From: Phycisphaerae bacterium
GTDB lineage: Bacteria > Planctomycetota > Phycisphaerae > UBA1845
Direction of reading: 5' to 3'
NCBI GenBank assembly: GCA_029260155.1
Contig: JAJDDU010000464.1
Span: 1 to 13,552, forward strand
DNA length: 13,552 bases
Both the position numbers and the translations under genes were made by a program. The notes under the pieces were generated by a model. That model was not told the origin of the DNA and ran no database searches. It was given only the letters and a program-made list of their open reading frames with translations. Shown in pieces: positions 1 to 6,205 of this stretch; position 1 is the first letter of the stretch, and every line of letters begins with the position of its first letter.

Positions 1-465
1 ACCGATGGTCAGCTTGACGGTGCTGACGAAGGGGTGGTCGCTGTAGCCGATCTGTTGGCGTTCGATGGTCACCTGGTGTTCGTGCCGGGTTCTTCCGGTT
101 GTGGGATCCTTGGTTCGCACCGCGGTCCGCACGGGAATCTCCGCAAACACCGGCGTGCGCAGTTGGGGAAACGTGATGGTCATCGAGCTGACGGCCAGGT
201 CGACGATCAGCGACAGCCCGAACGCGAACACCATGCCAACGACGATGCCGAAGAACACGCCGGAAATGGCCTTGAGCGACTTTTGCGGGATGAAGATGTC
301 GATCGCGATGACGACGAGTGCGATGCCGAGGCAGCTGATGAGGAGCAGGTCGGCGTTCTGCGTGAACCATACGATGCTGCCTGAGGCGGCGTGTTCACCT
401 GCGATGAAGGTGATGGCGACGACGCCCAGCGCGAGTACGAAGATGGCCCGCAGGATAATCAGCAC
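1..465 (-). CDS. YacL-like membrane PIN/TRAM protein, N-terminal part (cut by window edge)
   Basis: The first 155 codons are visible; the gene runs off the left edge. I chose the GTG at 465 because an AAGGAG lies 7 nt upstream and hydrophobic sequence begins at once. Three membrane segments are visible at about residues 2-22, 38-59 and 66-92. A hydrophilic stretch follows (about 95-148) and then the beginning of what looks like a fourth segment (FVSTVKLTIG). The phrase IPQKSLKAISGVFFGIVVG between segments 2 and 3 resembles the membrane part of YacL-type proteins, which go on to a PIN nuclease-like domain and a TRAM RNA-binding domain. Those two domains lie outside the window, so the family call rests on the membrane part alone. 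The gene is divergent from the MATE gene, separated by 216 bp. It could also be an unrelated four-helix membrane protein. Confidence 0.55.
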   Translation of the reverse strand, partial: MLIILRAIFVLALGVVAITFIAGEHAASGSIVWFTQNADLLLISCLGIALVVIAIDIFIPQKSLKAISGVFFGIVVGMVFAFGLSLIVDLAVSSMTITFPQLRTPVFAEIPVRTAVRTKDPTTGRTRHEHQVTIERQQIGYSDHPFVSTVKLTIG

Positions 466-681
466 CAAAAGGCTCCTTGGCGGAGATCAGACACTCGACG
501 GCTTCAACGACCGGGACCGCGGTTCGACATTCACGCGACCGGCGAGGATTATACCCGTCTCGCCGGCCCGAGCAATCACCGCCGTTGCGTCGCCGGCCCA
601 GTTGGCGCGATGATTGACGGACGGGGTGGCGGGCGATAGCGTCAGTTGGGGTAGCATTGACACTCTCTTGGCGACTTTACC

Positions 682-2103
682 GTGGGACAAAGCAACGACT
701 CATCACCGCCGCGCGGCTTGCACTCGGGCAAGTCACACGCGAATGGCGTTGCGCCCGCGCTTCGGGGATCTGTGCGTCGGGCGGTGCTGGTGCTTGCTTT
801 GCCAGTGCTGGGGGAGCAACTGCTCAACTCGATGGTCGGGGTCTTCGATGTCTATCTGGCGGGGCAAATCAGCGTGGACGCGACGGCGGCCATCGGCCTG
901 GCGGCGTATGTCGCTTGGCTGATTTCGATGCTGTTCATGCTGGTGGGGACGGGGACGACCGCGCTGGTGTCGCGCACGACGGGTGCTGGGCGGAGGTCGG
1001 AAGCCAATCACTTCTCGAATCAGTCATTGGGGCTGGCGGCGGTCATGGGTGTGGGTGCCGCGGGCTTGGTCTATGTGCTGGCGCCGGTTCTTGCCGGCTT
1101 GCAGAATATGCAGGGCGTGCGTTTCGACACAGTGGTACGTTACCTGCGGATCGACGGGATGGGCCACGTCTTCACCAGTCTTACGCTTGTGGGTGCGGCT
1201 GCCCTTCGCGGTGTCGGCGACATGCGTACGCCGCTCAAGGTGCTCACGGTCGTCAACATCGTTAACATTATCGTTTCGTATTCGCTGGTATTCGGATTGG
1301 GGCCTGTGCCTGGTGTTGGGATTGACGGCATTGTCATCGGCACGGTCGCGGGGCGGGTGATCGGGGGCGTTTTGATGGTGGCTCTGCTGCTGAAAGGGCG
1401 CAGCGGGCTGAAGATCGATTTCGGCGCGTTGAGGCCGGTGGGAGCATCGGTGCGTCGAATCTTCCACGTCGGCGGGCCGGCTGCGCTCGACGGGTTGGTG
1501 ATGTGGTCTGGGCACTTCGTCTACTTGAAGCTTATCGCTCATCTGGCCGGCGGAACGTTGGGGGCTGCGTATTATGCCGCGCACATCGTGGCGGTTCGGG
1601 TCGAGGCCTTCACGTACCTACCGGCCGTGGCGTATGGCACTGCGGCCGCCACGATCGTGGGACAGTCGCTGGGGGTGGGGAACCGAAAGCGCGCGATCGC
1701 TGCCGGGCACGAAGCGGTGAAGCAGTGCAGCGTGATCGCGATCGCGTTGACGGTCGTGTTCTACACCGGCGCGGAGGTGATCTTCGCGGTAATGCAGAAG
1801 GACGCGCTGGTCAATGAGGTTGGTCCCGCCGGGTTTCGGATGGTGGCGTTCTTTCAGCTGTTTCTTGCGACGTCGATCGTGTACGTCGGCGCGTTGCGCG
1901 GTGCGGGCGATACGCGTTTTCCGTTGCTCGTCACGATCGTGAGCGTGGGTCTGGTTCGCCTGCCGCTCGGCTACTTGTGCGGTTATGTGCTGGATGGCGG
2001 CTTGATCGGCGCGTGGGTGGGGATGTGCGGAGACATGACGGTGCGGGCCATTCTAGCGGCGTTGCGTTTCGCGCGCGGGAAGTGGGTTCACGCGCGGGTG
2101 TAG
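682..2103 (+). CDS. MATE family efflux transporter
   Basis: A 473-residue inner-membrane protein of the MATE (multi antimicrobial extrusion) family, which exports cationic drugs or metabolites in exchange for Na+ or H+. The length fits the family, and hydrophobic segments run through almost the whole protein. The two-fold internal repeat typical of MATE carriers shows as matching signatures: ALRGVGDMRTP near residues 174-184 and ALRGAGDTRFP near 404-414. The N-terminal half carries the family-like LALPVLGEQLLNSMVGVFD. The GTG at 682 is the first possible start after an in-frame TGA at 658. It has no clear Shine-Dalgarno, and the first ~30 residues are polar, so a start further in (for example a GTG near 769) is possible. 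The substrate cannot be deduced. The gene converges with the Rrf2-hemerythrin gene, 56 bp away, and shows no functional tie to the chemotaxis cluster. Confidence 0.9.
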   Translation: MGQSNDSSPPRGLHSGKSHANGVAPALRGSVRRAVLVLALPVLGEQLLNSMVGVFDVYLAGQISVDATAAIGLAAYVAWLISMLFMLVGTGTTALVSRTTGAGRRSEANHFSNQSLGLAAVMGVGAAGLVYVLAPVLAGLQNMQGVRFDTVVRYLRIDGMGHVFTSLTLVGAAALRGVGDMRTPLKVLTVVNIVNIIVSYSLVFGLGPVPGVGIDGIVIGTVAGRVIGGVLMVALLLKGRSGLKIDFGALRPVGASVRRIFHVGGPAALDGLVMWSGHFVYLKLIAHLAGGTLGAAYYAAHIVAVRVEAFTYLPAVAYGTAAATIVGQSLGVGNRKRAIAAGHEAVKQCSVIAIALTVVFYTGAEVIFAVMQKDALVNEVGPAGFRMVAFFQLFLATSIVYVGALRGAGDTRFPLLVTIVSVGLVRLPLGYLCGYVLDGGLIGAWVGMCGDMTVRAILAALRFARGKWVHARV

Positions 2104-2159
2104 TGGGCGTGCGTCTTTTCCGTGGTTGAAAACCGGTGCCACGCTTATTGCATGAGCGG

Positions 2160-3143
2160 CTATGTTGCGGGCCAGCGGGATTCGAGTTCGTCGGCCATGG
2201 CTGCCAACTCTGTCTGTTTCTTTCCGCCGAAGGTGCCACATCCAACGTCGCAGAACTTGCCGCACAGAGATTCCTGATCGTCACCGGTGAGGACGTTGTC
2301 GCCCAGAGTGAACAAGACCGTGTCCTCTTTCTGAATGTGTTGTGTCAACAAATCGGCATACTGCTTCGCCGCAGAACAGAACGCGTCTTCTTCGTCCGCT
2401 TCGAGGGCTTCGGCCATCAGGCGGGTGAACTCGCGTGCCGCGCGGTGCTCTTCGAGCATGCAGCCGATGGGGCCTCCGTCTCGCGGCATGCCGCGGTACT
2501 CCAGCGCGGGAAAGAGCAGGTCTTCCTCCTTGGCATGGTGGCATGCATCGGCGAACAACTGGAAGAACGTAACGCATCGGCTGAGACAGTGCTTCTCAAA
2601 CCCCTCGCCAGACTTTGCGCGGGCGACCAATCGTTTGAGGACTTCGATGACTCTTAGAATGACCTTGTGTTCACTGCGCAGAACGGCAGTGGGCATTTCA
2701 TTGGCTTCGTTCATCCCGCGACATTCTCCTTCACTTTGCGAACCGGGCATGGGAACGGCGACGTCGTAGACGGATGTTACCCGCAAGAACCGATCCTGCG
2801 ATCCCACAACGTGCTTCCATCGGTTGTGGGCCAGGCAAGGATGATCATCGCTGCATTCGAGGCTGCCAAACGGGCATCGCCGGTTCTCGAATTGCTCGAA
2901 CGGCGCGAGGACATCTCGAAGCATGGTTTTGTTTGGCGGCTTGCTTGGTTGGACCCCGCCGGTCTTGCCGGGGAACGATTGCAAGACGCCGCACTTAACG
3001 AGGTCGCCAAGGATTTTCGAGAGGTATTTTGCTGGGATGCCGGCGTTCTCCGCTATGGTCCTCCCGGAGATCGGCCAATCGGACTCATTCTGAGTCAGAT
3101 AGATGAGCGCTCTGAGGGCGTATTCGCTGGTGCGTGTTAGCAA
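2160..3143 (-). CDS. Rrf2 family Fe-S regulator fused to a hemerythrin HHE domain
   Basis: A single 327-codon frame carries two domains. Residues 1-130 are an Rrf2-type winged-helix regulator (IscR/NsrR relatives). It has a DNA-binding helix region around 25-60 and three cysteines (C90, C97, C103) in the spacing used to hold a [2Fe-2S] cluster. Residues 148-290 are a hemerythrin-like four-helix bundle with likely di-iron ligands at H159, H202/H203, E206, H233, H269 and E273/D274. A Cys-rich tail (C294, C298, C302) follows. Rrf2 proteins sense NO, O2 or Fe-S status, and hemerythrin domains bind O2 or act in NO/iron stress, so a combined gas or redox sensor is a reasonable inference. The TTG start at 3143 has GGAGG 5 nt upstream. 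Residue 144 is a Met (ATG at 2714-2712) behind a Shine-Dalgarno-like site, so a free hemerythrin may also be made. A sequencing error that merged two adjacent genes is the main alternative. Confidence 0.85.
   Translation of the reverse strand: MLTRTSEYALRALIYLTQNESDWPISGRTIAENAGIPAKYLSKILGDLVKCGVLQSFPGKTGGVQPSKPPNKTMLRDVLAPFEQFENRRCPFGSLECSDDHPCLAHNRWKHVVGSQDRFLRVTSVYDVAVPMPGSQSEGECRGMNEANEMPTAVLRSEHKVILRVIEVLKRLVARAKSGEGFEKHCLSRCVTFFQLFADACHHAKEEDLLFPALEYRGMPRDGGPIGCMLEEHRAAREFTRLMAEALEADEEDAFCSAAKQYADLLTQHIQKEDTVLFTLGDNVLTGDDQESLCGKFCDVGCGTFGGKKQTELAAMADELESRWPAT
2726..2732 (-). promoter_or_regulatory. Internal Shine-Dalgarno at the Rrf2/hemerythrin junction
   Basis: Read on the minus strand this is GAAGGAG, inside the coding frame and 11 nt before the in-frame ATG at 2714-2712. 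That ATG begins MNEANEMPTAVLRSEHK, which looks like a natural N-terminus for a stand-alone hemerythrin. The spacing is longer than optimal. It may be a live internal start or the remnant of a former two-gene arrangement. Confidence 0.4.
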
Positions 3144-3174
3144 AGGATCCTCCCGTGTCCCATAGCATCACCTG

Positions 3175-3201
3175 TGTATATGCGTGCGGGCCGAACGTCA
3201 A
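3175..3201 (-). promoter_or_regulatory. Candidate sigma70-type promoter for the Rrf2-hemerythrin gene
   Basis: On the minus strand TTGACG (3201-3196) and TATACA (3180-3175) are separated by 15 nt and lie 31 nt upstream of the TTG start. The hexamers are good but the spacer is shorter than the usual 16-18 nt. Rrf2 repressors with a suboptimal spacer often control their own promoter, so an overlapping operator is possible, but I see no convincing palindrome. Confidence 0.35.
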
Positions 3202-3571
3202 GCCCCGGGGGCGACGGCGAGCGTCGGAAACCCGCCGAGTATTCCTGGTGCGGAATCCGCGATCAGCATGTCCTCATAACGTGTGGCGATGATTGGAAGA
3301 GAAATGTTCCGTTCGTGTGGGGGGGGTATCGGTGTGCACGCACGTCCGGATCGCCGCGCGGCATGTTCCTGCGTCTGAGGCAAACACCCCCGCAGCGACC
3401 GGTCCGTGATTATTGCAGCCGTTCATCTACTCAACCGCTGCCGCCGGCGAACCGAAGATAGCCGAGTATGCGGCCCGGCGGTGTCTGTCTGCCCCCGAGA
3501 CTGCGTTTGGCAGCTACGCCTAGCAACGAACTCCGGGCGTGCTGGTGTTCGACTGGCGATGTGGCTGATAC

Positions 3572-3593
3572 ACGGTTCATGTCGTGAATCCGT
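3572..3593. repeat. Imperfect inverted repeat in the leader of the chemotaxis operon
   Basis: ACGGTTCA and TGAATCCGT form arms around a 5-nt centre (TGTCG). The arms pair over eight bases with one bulged T. The element lies 38 nt before the start codon of the first gene in the cluster. It could be an operator or a leader hairpin. It is short enough to arise by chance. Confidence 0.3.
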
Positions 3594-3630
3594 TATCGGT
3601 CGGCAGTGCAACATGAGTAAGGAGATCGGC

Positions 3631-4512
3631 ATGAAACGCTTGAGCGTAGTGATCGCGATTCCGGTTCTGGTGATGAGTACGTTCGACGTATTCGCGGGCG
3701 ACCCAACGGCGGCAGAGTACGGAGTCGTCCTTAACCTGTCTGGGCGACAGCGCATGCTCTCCCAGAAGATGGCGAAGGAAGCGCTCCTGGTTGCCAGCGG
3801 AATCGACGCTACGGAGAACCGTACACAACTTGCGAAAACGATGCGTCTGTTCGAGAAGACGCTGGCAGGCCTCCGCGACGGCAGCAGCGAGATGGGCCTT
3901 CCGGCCACCCAGAACAAGCGGATCGTCAAGCAGCTCGACAAGGTTCGCGCATTGTATGAGGAGCTTCAGTCGCTTCTCTCGACGACCGCTGATGGTGGGA
4001 CGCCGACGGATGCCGATCTTACGGTGTTGGCGGAGAAAAACCTCCCCCTTCTGAAACAGATGAACAAGGCGGTCAAGATGTACGAACGGGCGTCGAAAGG
4101 CTCGCTTGGCGGCGACAAAGCGATGGCAGTGGTAATCAACATGGCCGGCCGACAGCGCATGCTGACGCAGAAGATGTCGAAGGAAGCGCTCCTGGTTTAT
4201 CTCGGCATCAATGCCGACGAAAACCGGCTCAACGTACGGGAGACGGGTTCGCTGTTCGATCGGGCGTTGAAAGGTCTGTTGGACGGCGATTCGGATCTCG
4301 AGCTGGCCGGCACCAAGGAGCCGGAGATTCGCAACCAGCTCAAGACAGTGAAGGGCTTGTGGCAGGGATTCAAACCGATCGTTGCTCGAGCCTCCGATCC
4401 CGACACGAAGCCGAGCGAGAGTGACATGCAGAAGCTCGGCGCCGAAAACCTGCCCCTGCTGAGAGAGATGAACAAGGCGGTCAAGATGTACGAAGCGCTT
4501 GCCAAGGGTTGA
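3631..4512 (+). CDS. Secreted tandem PilJ-domain sensor protein
   Basis: A 293-residue protein with a signal peptide (MKRLSVVIAIPVLVMSTFDVFA, cleavage likely after FA, residue 22) and no further membrane span, so probably periplasmic. It is almost entirely two copies of a PilJ-type domain (type IV pilus methyl-accepting transducer N-terminal family). Copy 1 starts at N35 with NLSGRQRMLSQKM, copy 2 at N170 with NMAGRQRMLTQKM. Both end with NLPLL(K/R)(Q/E)MNKAVKMYE. The domain normally forms the extracytoplasmic ligand-binding part of receptors; in Pseudomonas aeruginosa McpN it binds nitrate. Here it stands alone, 7 nt upstream of a receptor gene, so it may be a soluble ligand-binding partner for that receptor. 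The ATG at 3631 is preferred over upstream in-frame starts because AAGGAG sits 6 nt before it and the signal peptide begins exactly there. The ligand is unknown. Confidence 0.85.
   Translation: MKRLSVVIAIPVLVMSTFDVFAGDPTAAEYGVVLNLSGRQRMLSQKMAKEALLVASGIDATENRTQLAKTMRLFEKTLAGLRDGSSEMGLPATQNKRIVKQLDKVRALYEELQSLLSTTADGGTPTDADLTVLAEKNLPLLKQMNKAVKMYERASKGSLGGDKAMAVVINMAGRQRMLTQKMSKEALLVYLGINADENRLNVRETGSLFDRALKGLLDGDSDLELAGTKEPEIRNQLKTVKGLWQGFKPIVARASDPDTKPSESDMQKLGAENLPLLREMNKAVKMYEALAKG
3733..4509 (+). repeat. Internal tandem duplication of the PilJ unit
   Basis: Two units of about 135 codons begin at 3733 and 4138. Identity persists at DNA level in the conserved blocks. A stretch of 28 identical bases, including the ATG codons at 4060 and 4468, ends both units, and the RQRML...KEALLV block is also nearly identical. 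The central parts have diverged clearly, so only these blocks are constrained or have been homogenised. Confidence 0.8.
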
Positions 4513-4519
4513 GAACGCT

Positions 4520-6154
4520 ATGCGTAACAAGCCCCAAGAAAACGGGCGAACAAGCCTGCAGCGGCTGCTGTGGACCGGCTTCTCGATCGTCATGGCGGCG
4601 CTGGTTCTCCAGGGCGGTATGTCCTTGTGGAGCCTAACCAAGATCACCCGCAACGAAACGCAGGTGATCGCGGACGTAGGCGGTTTGGTTGAGGATGTGC
4701 ACGGGATCGAGGAAGGGTCTTTGGCAGCATCGGCTGAGGCCAAATCGCAATCCGATCAAGTGCGTAGCGGGCTGGTAGCGACGATGAAGGACGGCGCGGG
4801 GAACCTCAGGGTTCTGGAGCGCTCCGTCGGGAATCTCGTCGAGAGCACCAAGTCGGTCATCGTGCAGCTTGAAGAGGTCCTCGAAAATGAGTCACTGGAC
4901 GAGGATACGGCCGGCATCATCGAGGGTCTGATCTTCGATGTCGAGGACGGGTACGACCGCGGCAGGAAGGAATCGCTGCCGGTGGTCCGAACGGTGGTCG
5001 CCAAGCTGATGGCCGGGGTCGAGCAGGCCAAGAGCACGGCGAGCGATATCGCCAGTTTGGAAACGACCCTGGCGGAATTCTCCGCGACCAGCACGGAGGT
5101 TGCCGCCAAGGGCGACCGTGCCCTCGCAGTCGCCGAGAGAAGCCGCGCACAGGCGGCATCTTCCATGACGCTCATCTCGGTCGTAATCGGCGTCGCTGTA
5201 TTACTGGGCGTCGCGATCCCAGTCATCATCATTCGCCGTTTGTCGGGCGTCCTCGGACGCTTGGCGGGCGATTTGGACAACGGCGCCGATGAAGTCCGAA
5301 GTGCCGCAGCACAGGTCGCGAGCTCCAGTCAGAGCTTGGCTGCGGGAGCGTGTGAGCAGGCATCATCGCTGGAGGAAACCAGCAGTGCACTGGAGCAGCT
5401 GGCGGCGATGACGCGCACGAACGCGGAGAATGCCAAGCAGTCCAAAGTGCTGAGCGATGAAGCGCGAACAGCGGCGGAAGGCGGCAACGAAACGGTCGTG
5501 CAACTCAATTCGGCAATGACTGCGATCAACGATTCGGCCGGCGAGATCAGCAAGATCATCAAGGTGATTGAGGCGATCGCATTCCAGACGAATCTGCTTG
5601 CGCTGAACGCCGCCGTGGAGGCGGCCCGCGCGGGCGAGCACGGAAAGGGATTCGCCGTGGTGGCTGACGAGGTGCGTAACCTGGCGCAGCGTGCCGCCGG
5701 TGCGGCCAAGGAAACGACGGGGTTGATCGAGCAGTCGGTACTCAAGGCTCAGGAGGGGTCTCGGGTCGCGGGAAGCGTCGCTGGCTCGCTCGGCGAGATC
5801 GCCACAAACGTCGCGAGCGTGTCCGATTTGGTCACCGACATCGCCAAAGCGAGCTCGGAACAGGCTTTGGGGGTGGAACAGATCAACACGGCGGTCTCCC
5901 AGATGGACAACGTAACCCAGCAGAACGCGGCTGGTGCAGAGGAATCCGCTTCGGCATCGGAACAGCTATCCGGCCAATCGGAGATGGTGAAATCGATGGT
6001 CAGCGACTTGGCTGCGGTAGTCGGCGGAAGCGACCGGTGCGGACGCATTCGCAAGGCGCAACTGGCTCGTTCGTCTGCTGCCGTCGCGTGCAGTGACGGA
6101 CGGTCCGGTGAGTTTGCAGGGTCGCAGAGCAAGGATGAAGCGACCGGATTCTAA
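4520..6154 (+). CDS. Methyl-accepting chemotaxis protein without a HAMP domain
   Basis: A 544-residue inner-membrane receptor that controls CheA. TM1 is about residues 16-36, followed by an extracytoplasmic, largely helical region (about 38-214) that I cannot assign to a named sensor family, then TM2 about 217-238 and Arg-Arg. There is no recognisable HAMP linker. The chain goes almost straight into the long signalling coiled coil, with ASSLEETSSALEQL in the first methylation helix and GAEESASASEQL in the second. The hairpin tip (about 351-389) has the highly conserved IAFQTNLLALNAAVEAARAG, which contacts CheA and CheW. The C-terminus has no NWETF-like CheR tether. The ATG at 4520, 7 nt after the PilJ gene's stop, has only a weak GAG ribosome site, which suggests translational coupling. 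An in-frame TTG at 4499 is less likely because its extra residues match nothing. Confidence 0.93.
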   Translation: MRNKPQENGRTSLQRLLWTGFSIVMAALVLQGGMSLWSLTKITRNETQVIADVGGLVEDVHGIEEGSLAASAEAKSQSDQVRSGLVATMKDGAGNLRVLERSVGNLVESTKSVIVQLEEVLENESLDEDTAGIIEGLIFDVEDGYDRGRKESLPVVRTVVAKLMAGVEQAKSTASDIASLETTLAEFSATSTEVAAKGDRALAVAERSRAQAASSMTLISVVIGVAVLLGVAIPVIIIRRLSGVLGRLAGDLDNGADEVRSAAAQVASSSQSLAAGACEQASSLEETSSALEQLAAMTRTNAENAKQSKVLSDEARTAAEGGNETVVQLNSAMTAINDSAGEISKIIKVIEAIAFQTNLLALNAAVEAARAGEHGKGFAVVADEVRNLAQRAAGAAKETTGLIEQSVLKAQEGSRVAGSVAGSLGEIATNVASVSDLVTDIAKASSEQALGVEQINTAVSQMDNVTQQNAAGAEESASASEQLSGQSEMVKSMVSDLAAVVGGSDRCGRIRKAQLARSSAAVACSDGRSGEFAGSQSKDEATGF

Positions 6155-6205
6155 TGGCTTGGGGAGTCGGCACTGTCCGTCTCGTATGAATGATCGAGGT
6201 TTCCG

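Larger units (their letters stand above)
3144..3630. other. Intergenic region between the divergent Rrf2-hemerythrin gene and the chemotaxis cluster
   Basis: This 487-bp stretch has no convincing gene. Frames that cross it (for example plus-strand 3174-3461) have low-complexity, Arg/Pro/Ser-rich translations and no ribosome site. It must contain the promoters for both flanking transcription units. I can point to a candidate for the minus-strand gene only. No clear sigma28 or sigma54 consensus for the chemotaxis operon is visible. It includes a run of G residues around 3319-3326 and an inverted repeat at 3572-3593. Confidence 0.6.

Noticed and set aside
65..613. 182-codon plus-strand frame at the left edge
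   Set aside because: It opposes the membrane-protein frame on the minus strand, which has a good ribosome site and clear transmembrane segments.
657..685. TTGACA-like -35 box just before the MATE start
   Set aside because: The matching -10 position would fall on the start codon itself and does not resemble a -10 hexamer.
2121..2143. Possible bidirectional terminator between the MATE and Rrf2-hemerythrin genes
   Set aside because: Only a 5-bp stem (CGTGG/CCACG) with a 13-nt loop and no T-tract on either strand; too weak to call.
3174..3461. 95-codon plus-strand frame in the intergenic region
   Set aside because: No Shine-Dalgarno, Arg/Pro/Ser-rich translation, no domain; it also covers the candidate promoter of the divergent gene.
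3585..3602. sigma28-like -10 box (TTATCGGT)
   Set aside because: It matches only in the reverse orientation, facing away from the chemotaxis genes, and lacks a -35 partner.
3406..3630. Extended N-terminus for the tandem-PilJ protein
   Set aside because: The extra 75 residues are Arg/Cys-rich and would bury an evident signal peptide; the Shine-Dalgarno at 3619-3624 fixes the start at 3631.
3577..4743. 388-codon minus-strand open frame
   Set aside because: It lies wholly antisense to the tandem-PilJ and MCP genes, has a His/Arg/Leu-rich composition with no family resemblance, and is a by-product of G+C-rich codon use.
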